Source: Stenotrophomonas maltophilia (lineage in GTDB: Bacteria; Pseudomonadota; Gammaproteobacteria; Xanthomonadales; Xanthomonadaceae). Taken from it: 64,000 nucleotides of DNA. The stretch covers positions 124,001-188,000 of the forward strand of contig DEZI01000021.1 of the NCBI GenBank assembly GCA_002364755.1. Direction: 5' to 3'. Below are positions 52,356-60,972 of this stretch, in pieces; position 1 is the stretch's first letter, and every line of letters starts with the position of its first letter. The translations under genes were made by a program, and so were the position numbers. The notes under the pieces were generated by a model that was not told where the DNA came from, did not search any database, and saw only the letters and a list, made by a program, of their open reading frames with translations.

Positions 52356-53006
52356 TCACGGTGCCTTCGCCGCCTGGTCCAGGGCGAAGTTCAAGGTCAC
52401 CACGTTCACCCGCGGCTGCCCGAACACACCCCACTGGCGGCCTTCGGTATGCGCCTGCAGCAGCGCCTGCACGCGTTCCACCGGCAGGCCGCGCGCGCGC
52501 GCCACGCGTGCCACCTGCACCTGTGCGGCAGCCGGTGACAGCTGCGGGTCCAGGCCGCCGCCGGACTGGGTGACCAGATCGGCCGGCACCTGCGCCGGGC
52601 TCACGCCTTCGCGCGCTGCCGCCGCCGCGGTGCTGGCGGTCACGCGCTCGGCCAGCGCCGGGTTGCTGCGGGCGAGGTTGGAACCGGCCGCGGCCATCGG
52701 GTCGTAGTTTGCCGCCGACGGCCGCGCCTGGAAGTAGCCATCGTCGTTGAACGGCTGCGCCAGCCATGCCGAGCCGCGCACCTTGCCACTGCCATCGCGC
52801 AGCAGGCTGCCTTCGGCCTGGGTCGGGTAGCTCAGGCCGGCAAAGCCGGTGGCGATGCCGGCGTAGACCGCGCCGGCCAGCAGCAGGGTGGCCACGCCCA
52901 GGCCGATCGCCGGGCGCCAGCTGGCATCGTCCTGCAGGCGCGCCATGCGGGCCTCGGCCGTGTGCTCGCGCGGCAGGGAAGAAGAGGTGGAGACAGAACG
53001 GTTCAT
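52356..53006 (-). CDS. kdpC: KdpC subunit of the potassium-transporting ATPase
   Basis: A 216-residue inner-membrane subunit with one membrane segment (AIGLGVATLLLAGAVYAGIA). The conserved periplasmic domain has FQARPSAANYDP, SGGGLDPQLSPAAA and RVNVVTLNFALD. It stabilises KdpB and supports ATP binding. The N-terminus is about 25 residues longer than in E. coli. It overlaps kdpB by 4 bases. Confidence 0.94.
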   Translation of the reverse strand: MNRSVSTSSSLPREHTAEARMARLQDDASWRPAIGLGVATLLLAGAVYAGIATGFAGLSYPTQAEGSLLRDGSGKVRGSAWLAQPFNDDGYFQARPSAANYDPMAAAGSNLARSNPALAERVTASTAAAAAREGVSPAQVPADLVTQSGGGLDPQLSPAAAQVQVARVARARGLPVERVQALLQAHTEGRQWGVFGQPRVNVVTLNFALDQAAKAP

Positions 53007-55060
53007 GCGCCGAATACCAGGACAAGAAGGAGGTCGATCAGCTTGATCGCCGCGAACGGCAGCAGCACGCCACCGAGGCCGTACACCAGCATGTTCCGGC
53101 GCAGCAGCGCGGTTGCCGTGGCCGGGCGGAAGCGCACGCCACGCAGGGCGAGCGGGATGAGCGCGGGAATCACCAGGGCATTGAAGATCAGCGCCGCCAG
53201 CACCGCGTTGCGCGGGCTCGACAGCTGCATCACGTTCAACGCGGCCATGGCCGGGACCGCAGCGGCAAACAGCGCCGGCAGGATCGCGAAGTACTTGGAC
53301 ACGTCGTTGGCCAGCGAGAAGGTGGTCAGCGCGCCGCGGGTGATCAGCTGCTGCTTGCCCACTTCCACCACCGCCAGCAGCTTGGCCGGGTCCGAATCGA
53401 GGTCGACCATGTTGCCGGCCTCCTTCGCAGCCTGCGTGCCGGAGTTCATCGCCAGGCCGATGTCCGCCTGGGCCAGCGCCGGCGCATCGTTGGTGCCATC
53501 GCCGACCATCGCCACCAGGCGGCCACCGGCCTGTTCCTGGCGGATGCGTGCCAGCTTGTCTTCCGGGCGTGCTTCGGCGATGTAGTCGTCGACGCCGGCT
53601 TCGGCGGCAATCGCGGCCGCGGTCAGCGGGTTGTCGCCGGTGATCATCACCGTTCGGATGCCCATCGCCCGCAGCTGCGCGAACTTCTCCCGCATGCCGT
53701 GCTTGACCACGTCGGACAGCTCGATCACGCCGAGCACATGGCGGCCCTCGGCCACCACCAGCGGGGTGGCACCGTTGCGCGCCACCTGCTCGACGCGCCC
53801 GGCCAGCTCGGCCGGCACCGTGCCGCCCAGCCCCACCACGTGGTTGCGGATCGCATCCAGCGCGCCCTTGCGGATCTGCCGCCCATGTTCAAGATCCACG
53901 CCGGACATGCGGGTCTGTGCACTGAAGGCCAGGTACCCGGCCTGCTCCGGTTCGGCGGTGCTGCAGCCCTGCTCGCGTGCCAGGCGCACGATGGATTTGC
54001 CTTCCGGGGTCGGGTCGGCCAGCGAGGACAGCAGCGCCGCTTCGCGCAGCTGGCTGGCATCGATGCCGGCCAGCGGATGGAAGTGGCTGGCCTGGCGGTC
54101 GCCGTAGGTGATGGTGCCGGTCTTGTCCAGCAACAGCACGTCGACGTCGCCGGCCACTTCCACTGCCTTGCCCGACTTGGCCAGCACGTTGGCGGCCAGC
54201 GCACGGTTCATGCCGGCAATGCCAATCGCCGGCAGCAGGCCGCCGATGGTGGTCGGGATCAGGCACACCAGCAGAGCGATCAGCAGCAGCGGATCGACCT
54301 TGACGCCGACGTAGGCGCCGATCGCCGGCAGGGTCGCCACCACCACCAGGAAGGTCAGCGTCATCGCCGCCAGCAGCAGGGTCAGCGCGATCTCGTTGGG
54401 GGTCTTCTGCCGGTTAGCACCTTCCACCAGCGCGATCATCCGGTCCAGGAAGCTGTGGCCGGGCTCGGCGGTCACCCGCACGATGATCTGGTCGGACAGC
54501 ACCTTGGTGCCGCCGATCACGCCGGAGCGATCGGTGCCGGCCTCGCGCAGCACCGGCGCCGACTCACCGGTCACCGCCGCTTCGTTGATGGTGGCCAGGC
54601 CCTGCACGATCTCGCCATCGGCCGGTACCAGCTCACCGGCACTGACGATCACATGGTCGCCCGGGCGCAGCTCGGCAGCGGCAACCTGGGTTTCGGCCGC
54701 ACCCGGCTGCGGGGCGGCCAGCCGGCGTGCCACCAGGTCCTGGCGGGCACGGCGCAGCGAGGCGGCCTGGCCGCGGCCACGCGCTTCGGCCACCGCTTCG
54801 GCGAAATTGCCGAACAACACGGTCACCAGCAGGATCGCGGTCACCGCCAGGCCGAAGCCCAGTGGCGCGTTGCCGGTGAGGGTGACGATGGCGGCGACGA
54901 TCGTGCCGGCCATCACCACCGCCATCACCGGGCTGCGCACCAGGTGCATCGGCGCGAGCTTGCGCACCGCCTCGACCAGCGCACGGCGCAGGCCGGCAGC
55001 ATCAAGCAGGGCAGGGCGCGGTGCAAGGGAACTGCGGGAAGAACTTGCGTGGGTACTCAT
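53003..55060 (-). CDS. kdpB: KdpB P-type ATPase subunit
   Basis: A 685-residue catalytic subunit. The phosphorylation motif is LLLDKTGTITYGDRQ (Asp near 314), the actuator motif is VTGESAPV (TGES), the hinge is MVGDGTNDAPALAQADIG, and about seven membrane segments are present. Complete motifs indicate an active pump energising high-affinity K+ uptake with KdpA. It is 12 bases after kdpA and overlaps kdpC. Confidence 0.97.
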   Translation of the reverse strand: MSTHASSSRSSLAPRPALLDAAGLRRALVEAVRKLAPMHLVRSPVMAVVMAGTIVAAIVTLTGNAPLGFGLAVTAILLVTVLFGNFAEAVAEARGRGQAASLRRARQDLVARRLAAPQPGAAETQVAAAELRPGDHVIVSAGELVPADGEIVQGLATINEAAVTGESAPVLREAGTDRSGVIGGTKVLSDQIIVRVTAEPGHSFLDRMIALVEGANRQKTPNEIALTLLLAAMTLTFLVVVATLPAIGAYVGVKVDPLLLIALLVCLIPTTIGGLLPAIGIAGMNRALAANVLAKSGKAVEVAGDVDVLLLDKTGTITYGDRQASHFHPLAGIDASQLREAALLSSLADPTPEGKSIVRLAREQGCSTAEPEQAGYLAFSAQTRMSGVDLEHGRQIRKGALDAIRNHVVGLGGTVPAELAGRVEQVARNGATPLVVAEGRHVLGVIELSDVVKHGMREKFAQLRAMGIRTVMITGDNPLTAAAIAAEAGVDDYIAEARPEDKLARIRQEQAGGRLVAMVGDGTNDAPALAQADIGLAMNSGTQAAKEAGNMVDLDSDPAKLLAVVEVGKQQLITRGALTTFSLANDVSKYFAILPALFAAAVPAMAALNVMQLSSPRNAVLAALIFNALVIPALIPLALRGVRFRPATATALLRRNMLVYGLGGVLLPFAAIKLIDLLLVLVFGA

Positions 55061-55072
55061 CTTGGGGTGTCC

Positions 55073-56770
55073 TCAGTGCAGTCCCAGGCTCAGGTGGTCG
55101 GCGACCGGGCCGAGGACCAGGGCCGGCATGAACTGCAGCACGGTCAGGATGACGATCACCGAGACCAGGGTCAGGGCGAAGGTCGGGGTTTCGATCTGCA
55201 GGCTGCCCGCCGATTCCGGGGCCTGGCGCTTGGCGGCCAGCTGTGCGGCCACCACCAGCGGGATGATCAGCAGCGGGAAGCGGCCCAGCAGCAGCACCAG
55301 CGAACAGCTCAGGTTCCACCACACGGTCGCATCGCCCAGGCCCTCGAATCCCGAGCCGTTGTTGGCATAGGCCGAGACGTACTCGTAGAACACCTGGCTG
55401 ATGCCGTGGAAGCCCGGGTTGGAGGTGCCGGCCAGGCCGGGCACGGCCAGCGTGATCGCAGTGAACACGAGCAGGGTGATCGGCTGCAGCAGCACCAGCA
55501 GGGCCAGCAGGCGTACCTGCGGGGTTTCCAGCTTGCGGCCGAACAGCTCAGGCGTACGCCCGGTCATCAGCCCGGCCAGGAATACGCCCAGCAGCAGGTA
55601 GACGATGAACTGCTGCAGGCCGCAGCCGATCCCGCCCCAGATCGCGCTGACCAGCATGTTGACCATCGCGATGCCACCGCTCAGGGGCGCCAGCGAGTCG
55701 TGCATGCCGTTCACCGAACCGTTTGACACCTGGGTGGTCACCGCCGCCCACAGCGCGGTGCCATCGGCGCCGAAGCGCACTTCCTTGCCTTCCATCAGCA
55801 GCGGCGTGGCGGCGCTGGCGCTGTGGCCCTCGCTCCACATCATCGCGCCGGTGGAGAACAGCGACATGCCCAGCATGCAGCTGAACACCAGGACGCCGAA
55901 GCGGCGTCGCCCGGTGAACGCACCGATCATGAAGATCACCGCCAGCGGGATCAGCAGGATGCCCACCACCTCCAGCATGTTCGACACCGGGGTCGGGTTC
56001 TCCAGCGGGAAGCTGCTGTTCGGGCCGTACCAGCCGCCACCGTTGGCGCCCAGCTGCTTGGCCGCGACCATCGCCGCCACCGGGCCCAGCGGCAGCTTCT
56101 GCTGGGCCATGCCGGCGCTGGCGTCGATCGGCGTTGCCTGCGGTCCGCCGGCCATCGTCGAGGGCACGCCCTGGCTGGTCAGCAGCAGGGTCCAGATCAG
56201 GCACAGCGGCAACAGGAAGCGCACGCACAGGCGCACCACGTCCACGTAGTAGTTGCCCACCGGCACCTGGCGGTCGTCACCGGCCGCGGTCTGCGGCGCA
56301 CGGGCGAACAACGCGCGCAGCGTGGCTACCGCCAGCGCCAGGCCCATCATCGGCGTCACCACCTGCAGGCCGGTGATGCCGGTCATCTGCGAGAGGTAGG
56401 ACAGCTGCGCCTGGCCCGAATAGTGCTGCTGGTTGGTATTGGTCAGGAACGAGATCATCGTGTGCAGCGCGGTGTCCCAGCGCATGTTCGGGATCTGGTC
56501 CGGGTTCAGCGGCAGCCAGGCCTGGGTCATGAACACCGCCTGGGTCAGCACCGCCACCACCACATTGCTCAGCACGAAGGCCAGCACGTAGCCGCGCCAG
56601 GACATCGAGCGCGCAGCATTCACGCCGAACAGCCGGTACAGAGGTTTCTCGATCCAGTGGAACAGCACGTCCACCTTCATCGGCGTGCCACGCATCACGC
56701 GCGCCAGGTACAGGCCCAGCGGCCAGGCCAGCAGCAGGCTGGCGGCAAGAATCACAAGCATCTCAGTCAT
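55073..56770 (-). CDS. kdpA: KdpA potassium-channel-like subunit
   Basis: A 565-residue inner-membrane subunit with ten membrane helices and four selectivity-filter-like P-loops, for example SFLTNTNQQHYSGQA, LGANGGGWYGPNS, and AYANNGSGFEGLGD near 450. It forms the K+ entry path. It starts at 56770, 12 bases after kdpF. The order kdpF-A-B-C-D-E on one strand matches E. coli. Confidence 0.97.
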   Translation of the reverse strand: MTEMLVILAASLLLAWPLGLYLARVMRGTPMKVDVLFHWIEKPLYRLFGVNAARSMSWRGYVLAFVLSNVVVAVLTQAVFMTQAWLPLNPDQIPNMRWDTALHTMISFLTNTNQQHYSGQAQLSYLSQMTGITGLQVVTPMMGLALAVATLRALFARAPQTAAGDDRQVPVGNYYVDVVRLCVRFLLPLCLIWTLLLTSQGVPSTMAGGPQATPIDASAGMAQQKLPLGPVAAMVAAKQLGANGGGWYGPNSSFPLENPTPVSNMLEVVGILLIPLAVIFMIGAFTGRRRFGVLVFSCMLGMSLFSTGAMMWSEGHSASAATPLLMEGKEVRFGADGTALWAAVTTQVSNGSVNGMHDSLAPLSGGIAMVNMLVSAIWGGIGCGLQQFIVYLLLGVFLAGLMTGRTPELFGRKLETPQVRLLALLVLLQPITLLVFTAITLAVPGLAGTSNPGFHGISQVFYEYVSAYANNGSGFEGLGDATVWWNLSCSLVLLLGRFPLLIIPLVVAAQLAAKRQAPESAGSLQIETPTFALTLVSVIVILTVLQFMPALVLGPVADHLSLGLH

Positions 56771-56782
56771 GGCAGGCTCCGC

Positions 56783-56875
56783 TCAGAACGACTCGGGCCG
56801 CAGCACGACATAAAGAAGATAGGCGGCGGCAACCAGCACCAGCACGCCACAGAACAACGACAGCCAGGGGGACAT
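56783..56875 (-). CDS. kdpF: KdpF small subunit
   Basis: A 30-residue single-pass membrane peptide (SPWLSLFCGVLVLVAAAYL, then RPESF). The tail AAAYLLYVVLRPE is the KdpF signature. It stabilises KdpA/KdpB and is the first gene of the operon, 12 bases before kdpA. The ATG is at 56875; the longer frame is non-coding. Confidence 0.88.
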   Translation of the reverse strand: MSPWLSLFCGVLVLVAAAYLLYVVLRPESF

Positions 56876-56966
56876 GGGAAATGCGTCCTGGTGGAACCCC
56901 TCCACCTCAGGCCGCCATCGTCGTCCTGCCCCCCATAAACGCACTACGCGCCGGACGGGGCCGGCG

Positions 56967-56983
56967 CGTAAAGAGTGCATAAA
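56967..56983 (-). promoter_or_regulatory. Candidate KdpE-binding site upstream of kdpFABCDE
   Basis: Read on the minus strand, TTTATGCACTCTTTACG matches 12 of 17 bases of the E. coli KdpE site (TTTATACTTTTTTTACA as I recall it). It lies 92 bases before the kdpF start. A G/C hairpin (CGCGCCGG/CCGGCGCG, 56947-56968) is immediately downstream and touches the site. Confidence 0.6.
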
Positions 56984-57002
56984 TTCCGTTGTTGCCGAGG
57001 CT

Positions 57003-57647
57003 TCAACCGCCCGGAGCGATGCCCTTCAACTCGCGGTAGCGTTGCAGGCTGGCCTCGATTTCGGCCTTCAGCGTGACCTGCTGCTGCTCGAAGCTGGCCT
57101 GCAGGCGCTGCTGTGCCTGCAGTTGGGCGTGGCGCTGGCGGATCGCCTCGGCCTGCTTGTCGTCGACCTTGCCGCCGGCCAGCTCGCGATCACCGGCCGA
57201 CCCCAGCAGGGTCACCAGCGAATCGCGCAGGCTGGCGACGTTGTAGCGCGCGGTGTTCAGATTGTTGTCGAGCACCTCCTGGCGCTCGTTGAACACCTTG
57301 CGCAGTGCATCCTCGCTGCCATAGGTCGACAACATGGCCTGCTCGGTGCGCTGCTTGGTCTGCGCCGCCATCAGGTCCAGCTGGGCCTGCGCCGCCACGG
57401 TGGCCGCGGCGGCGCGTTCCTCGTCGGTCAACGCGCGCTGCACCTGCGCGTTGCGCATGCCGCTGTTGGCATTGAACTCCTCGCGGGCGTTGTTGACCGC
57501 ATTGGCCGGCAGCGCATCGCTGCAGATCCGCTCCTTGCCCTCGTTCCAGCAGTACAGCTTCTTGTCCGGCGTGCCGGACTGGGCCAGCAGGCTGGCCGGC
57601 AGCGCCAGCAGCAGGCTGGCGGCAACGATGGCAGGAACTCGGAACAT
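57003..57647 (-). CDS. Exported coiled-coil protein (DUF4124-like N-terminus)
   Basis: A 214-residue protein with a signal peptide (MFRVPAIVAASLLLALPASLLA). A short DUF4124-like motif follows (KKLYCWNEGKERICSDALP). Long Gln/Ala-rich helices (about 70-205) include DEERAAAATVAAQAQLDLMA and RHAQLQAQQRLQASFEQQQ, predicted coiled coil. It is probably periplasmic; the function is unknown. ATG 57647 has GGGGAAGG upstream. pyrE ends 16 bases before it, so the two are likely co-transcribed. Confidence 0.75.
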   Translation of the reverse strand: MFRVPAIVAASLLLALPASLLAQSGTPDKKLYCWNEGKERICSDALPANAVNNAREEFNANSGMRNAQVQRALTDEERAAAATVAAQAQLDLMAAQTKQRTEQAMLSTYGSEDALRKVFNERQEVLDNNLNTARYNVASLRDSLVTLLGSAGDRELAGGKVDDKQAEAIRQRHAQLQAQQRLQASFEQQQVTLKAEIEASLQRYRELKGIAPGG

Positions 57648-57663
57648 GCGACCTTCCCCTGGG

Positions 57664-58323
57664 TCAGCGTGCGGAACGGACGCCGTACTGGGCGCGATAG
57701 GCCTCCAGCGGCTGCCGGTAGCCCACAAGTTCCGGGTTTCCGGAGGCGAAATCAAGCAGATCGGCCAGGGTTGCGACAGCGATCACCGGGATGCCGGCTT
57801 CCTCGGCCACGGCCTGCGCCGCCGAGCGGTGGTCGGCTTCCGATGCGATCTCCTGGCGGTCCAGCGCCACCACGATTCCGGCCGGGATGCCGCCGGCAGC
57901 GCGGATGATGGCCAGGGCTTCGCGGATGGCGGTGCCGGCGGTGATCACGTCGTCGACGATCAGCACGCGCTTGCCGGTCAGGTCGGCGCCGATCAGCTGG
58001 CCGCCCTCACCGTGGTCCTTCACTTCCTTGCGGTTGAACGACAGCGGCAGGTCGCGGCCACGCTGGGCCAGCTCGCAGGCCATCGCGGTGGCCAGCGGGA
58101 TGCCCTTGTAGGCCGGGCCGAAGACCACGTCGTACTTGATGCCGCTGGCGTCGATGGCGTCCGAATAGCAGGCGCCCAGCTGTGACAGCAGCGAGCCGGA
58201 GTCGAAACGACCGGCGTTGAAGAAGTAGGGGCTCAGCCGGCCGGACTTGAGGGTGAACTGGCCGAAGCGCAGGGCATCGGCGGTCAGGGCCAGCTGCAGG
58301 AAACGGTGGCGGTGGTCGCTCAT
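57664..58323 (-). CDS. pyrE: Orotate phosphoribosyltransferase
   Basis: A 219-residue enzyme making orotidine 5'-phosphate from orotate and PRPP in pyrimidine synthesis. Motifs are the catalytic loop NRKEVKDHGEGG and PRPP-binding VLIVDDVITAGTAIREA, with FTLKSGRLSPYFFNAG near the N-terminus. The ATG at 58323 was chosen; an in-frame ATG 5 codons upstream (58338) is possible. It is divergent from the exonuclease III/ampG pair. Confidence 0.95.
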   Translation of the reverse strand: MSDHRHRFLQLALTADALRFGQFTLKSGRLSPYFFNAGRFDSGSLLSQLGACYSDAIDASGIKYDVVFGPAYKGIPLATAMACELAQRGRDLPLSFNRKEVKDHGEGGQLIGADLTGKRVLIVDDVITAGTAIREALAIIRAAGGIPAGIVVALDRQEIASEADHRSAAQAVAEEAGIPVIAVATLADLLDFASGNPELVGYRQPLEAYRAQYGVRSAR

Positions 58324-58486
58324 CAAAACTCGATTCATCTTCATTTGGAGCACAAATCCTAATCCAGCTGGGCTTTCCGCGCTCGTCCGGCCCCGTGTGA
58401 AGGCCCTGCCAGGCCCATCCGGCGGGCTGCGCGGGCCGCCGGGCAACCGGTATGCTTGCCCGGTTTCCCGCCGTAGGTTCATCCGC

Positions 58487-59287
58487 ATGCGCATCATCAG
58501 TTTCAACGCCAATGGCATCCGCTCGGCCGCCACCAAGGGCTTCCTCGACTGGTTCCGGGCCCAGGACGCCGACGTTCTGTGCATCCAGGAAACCAAGGCG
58601 CAGGAGGACCAGCTCACCGATCCGATGTTCCGCCCCGACGGCCACCACTGCTTCTACCGCGATGCCATCACCAAGAAGGGCTACAGCGGCGTGGCCATCT
58701 ACAGCAAGCGCGAGCCGGACCAGGTCATCACCTCGCTGGGCTGGGCCCCGTTCGACGACGAAGGGCGCTACATCGAGGCGCGCTTCGGCAATCTCAGCGT
58801 GGTCTCCTTCTATATCCCGTCCGGCAGCTCTGGCGACCTGCGCCAGGGCTTCAAGTTCGAAGTGATGGAATGGCTGCGGCCGATCCTGGAGGAATGGGCG
58901 CGCAGCGGCCGCGACTATGTCCTGTGCGGCGACTGGAACATCGTCCGCTCGGCGCTGGACATCAAGAACTGGAAGTCCAACCAGAAGAATTCCGGCTGCC
59001 TGCCCGAGGAGCGCGACTGGCTCAACGGCCTGTGCGCCGACCACGGCCAGGCCACCGACGTGGCCACCGGCCGCGGCTGGGCTGACGCCTACCGCCTGCT
59101 GCACCCCACCGGCGAGGACTACACCTGGTGGAGCAACCGCGGCGCCGCCCGCGCCAACAACGTCGGTTGGCGCATCGATTACCAGTTCATCACCCCCGGC
59201 CTGCGTGACCGCCTGCGCAGCTGCTCGATCTATCGCGACGAGCGCTTCTCCGACCACGCCCCGTTCACCGTGGACTACGACCTGTGA
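58487..59287 (+). CDS. xth: Exonuclease III family protein (upstream partner of ampG)
   Basis: A 266-residue endonuclease/exonuclease/phosphatase-fold protein. Catalytic residues look intact: NANGIRSA (Asn), QETKAQEDQ (metal Glu), Asp and Asn in CGDWNIV, and the terminal SDHAP His. This differs from Crc-type relatives that lost catalysis. It should cleave DNA at abasic sites or from 3' ends. Its stop overlaps the ampG GTG start by 4 bases. I recall that the S. maltophilia gene preceding ampG was called ampN; this is likely that gene. Confidence 0.88.
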   Translation: MRIISFNANGIRSAATKGFLDWFRAQDADVLCIQETKAQEDQLTDPMFRPDGHHCFYRDAITKKGYSGVAIYSKREPDQVITSLGWAPFDDEGRYIEARFGNLSVVSFYIPSGSSGDLRQGFKFEVMEWLRPILEEWARSGRDYVLCGDWNIVRSALDIKNWKSNQKNSGCLPEERDWLNGLCADHGQATDVATGRGWADAYRLLHPTGEDYTWWSNRGAARANNVGWRIDYQFITPGLRDRLRSCSIYRDERFSDHAPFTVDYDL

Positions 59288-60585
59288 GCGAAGCCGCTGC
59301 AAAGCCCAGCTACAAGGGTTGGGCCGGGATCAAGCGCGCCTTCGGCACACCCTCGGCCCTGACCATGGCCCTGCTGGGCTTCGGCAGCGGCCTGCCGTTC
59401 CTGCTGATCGCCTCGCAGACCCTGTCCACCCGGCTGCGTGATGTCGGCCTGGACCTGGGCAGCATCGGCCTGATCAGCCTGGCCAGCTTCTTCTACCTGC
59501 TGAAGTTCGTCTGGGCACCGCTGCTGGACCGCTACGCCTTCCCGCTGCTGGCCTTCATGGGGCGCCGCCGCTCCTGGCTGCTGCTGTCGCAGGTGGCCGT
59601 GCTGATCGGCCTGGTCGCGCTGGCCTTCGTCCGCCCCGAACAGGGCGTCTGGCCGCTGGTGGCCTGGGTGCTGGTGGCGTCCTTCGCCGGGGCCACCCAG
59701 GATTCGGTGGTCGATGCCTACCGAATCGAGATCGCCCCGGAAACCGCGCAGGCCGCGCTGGCGGCCACCTACACTCTGGGCTACCGCATCGGCCTGATCC
59801 TGGCCGGTGCCGGCGCGCTCTACCTGGCCCAGTTCGAAGGCTGGATCATCGCCTATCTGGCCATGGCCGGGCTGATGCTGCTGCCGATCATCACCACCCT
59901 GCTGTGCCGTGAGCCGGACCGGCCCGCGCAGGCCGTGCAGCGCCGCATCGATGTAGCCGAAGCCTTCGTGCAGCCGATCACCAGCTTCTTCACCCGCAAC
60001 GGCATCGCCCTGGCGCTGGGCCTGCTCGCCTTCGTCGGCCTGTTCAAGTTCCCCGACCAGGTCATCGGCGTGATGGCCGGCCCGTTCTACCTGGATTCGG
60101 GCTTCGACAAGGCCGACATCGCCACAGTCTCCAAGCTGTTCGGCGTCTGGATGGGCATCGGCGGCGCCTTCCTCGGCGGCATCGCCGTGGCCGCCTTCGG
60201 CTTCCGCCGCATGCTGCTGGTGGCGGCGCTGGGCGTGGCCCTGTCCAACCTCGCCTTCCTGTTGATGGCGCACAACCCGGGCCAGCTGTGGGCGTTCTAT
60301 GCCGCGCTCAGCGCCGACAACCTGTTCCAGGGCTTCGCCGGCACCGTGCTGGTGGCCTTCATGTCCTCGCTGACCGACCGCAACTTCACCGCCACCCAGT
60401 ACGCCCTGCTGGTGTCGCTGGCCAACCTGCCGGGCAAGTTCGTCGGCGGCGTCTCCGGCTACATCGTCGAGGCCACCTCCTACAGCACCTTCTTCATGCT
60501 CAGCGCGGTCACCGTGGTGCCGACCCTGCTGCTGCTGGCCTGGCTGTGGCCGCGCATCCACGACCGCAGCGAACCCGCTCCCTGA
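59284..60585 (+). CDS. ampG: AmpG muropeptide permease
   Basis: A 433-residue MFS-type inner-membrane permease with 12-14 membrane segments. The AmpG hallmarks are LGFGSGLPFLLIASQTLSTR near the start, ASFAGATQDSVVDAYRIE and LFKFPDQVIGVMAGPFYLD. It imports GlcNAc-anhydroMurNAc peptides for recycling, and through them influences L1/L2 beta-lactamase induction in this genus. It starts with GTG at 59284, overlapping the upstream gene (GTGA), so it is translated as part of that operon. Confidence 0.93.
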   Translation: MSEAAAKPSYKGWAGIKRAFGTPSALTMALLGFGSGLPFLLIASQTLSTRLRDVGLDLGSIGLISLASFFYLLKFVWAPLLDRYAFPLLAFMGRRRSWLLLSQVAVLIGLVALAFVRPEQGVWPLVAWVLVASFAGATQDSVVDAYRIEIAPETAQAALAATYTLGYRIGLILAGAGALYLAQFEGWIIAYLAMAGLMLLPIITTLLCREPDRPAQAVQRRIDVAEAFVQPITSFFTRNGIALALGLLAFVGLFKFPDQVIGVMAGPFYLDSGFDKADIATVSKLFGVWMGIGGAFLGGIAVAAFGFRRMLLVAALGVALSNLAFLLMAHNPGQLWAFYAALSADNLFQGFAGTVLVAFMSSLTDRNFTATQYALLVSLANLPGKFVGGVSGYIVEATSYSTFFMLSAVTVVPTLLLLAWLWPRIHDRSEPAP

Positions 60586-60663
60586 TTGCCTGACTGCGCA
60601 ACCTGCGGGATGATCGCCGCGGACGCGCCGAGGGGGCGGTGCCTTGCGAACGGGGGAGTGAGC

Positions 60664-60894
60664 ATGGCCGATGTAGTGCTGCGGGACGTGGACCCGCTGC
60701 TGTTTGAACGTATCCGAAGGGTGGCCGTGGCGCGCGGCTGGACCCATGAGCAGGCCTGTTCGGTGCTGCTTGAACAGGGGCTGCTGAGCAGCGAGCTGGA
60801 GGTCCGCTCCGGCTTCGGCGATCCCGAAGTGGACGCCCTGTCAGCGGCGATCGCCGCCCTGCAGGCGATGCCGGCGGGGCAGGGGTTCGATTGA
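60664..60894 (+). CDS. Small ribbon-helix-helix-like protein
   Basis: A 76-residue protein. The first 45 residues (VVLRDVDPLLFERIRRVAVA, then GWTHEQACSVLLEQGL) look like a FitA/Arc-type ribbon-helix-helix DNA-binding domain: a beta strand followed by two helices. A short acidic C-terminal tail follows. GGGGAG lies before the ATG. It is not next to a PIN-type toxin, so an antitoxin role is not supported. It lies 78 bases after ampG on the same strand. Confidence 0.6.
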   Translation: MADVVLRDVDPLLFERIRRVAVARGWTHEQACSVLLEQGLLSSELEVRSGFGDPEVDALSAAIAALQAMPAGQGFD

Positions 60895-60906
60895 GCTGAT
60901 ACCGCG

Positions 60907-60964
60907 TCGCCGGGCATGACCCGGCGCTACCGCGCTTCCCGTAGATCCACGCCATGCGTGGATG
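60907..60964. repeat. Two different SMAG units in opposite orientation
   Basis: An inverted unit of the GTAGCGCCGGGT type (60907-60930, ending CGCTAC on the plus strand) is followed by a direct unit of the GTAGATCCACGCC type (60941-60964). They lie between the convergent small RHH-like gene and anmK. Confidence 0.82.
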
Positions 60965-60972
60965 TCGCGACC

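Noticed and set aside
49575..55726. Very long open frames on the plus strand (about 980 codons each) opposite kdpD and kdpB
   Set aside because: They are antisense shadows produced by high-GC codon use. Their translations are His/Arg/Gln-rich with no motif, while the minus strand encodes complete Kdp proteins.
60664..60894. Antitoxin of a FitAB-type toxin-antitoxin pair
   Set aside because: No PIN-domain or other toxin ORF lies next to it; the flanking genes are ampG and anmK.
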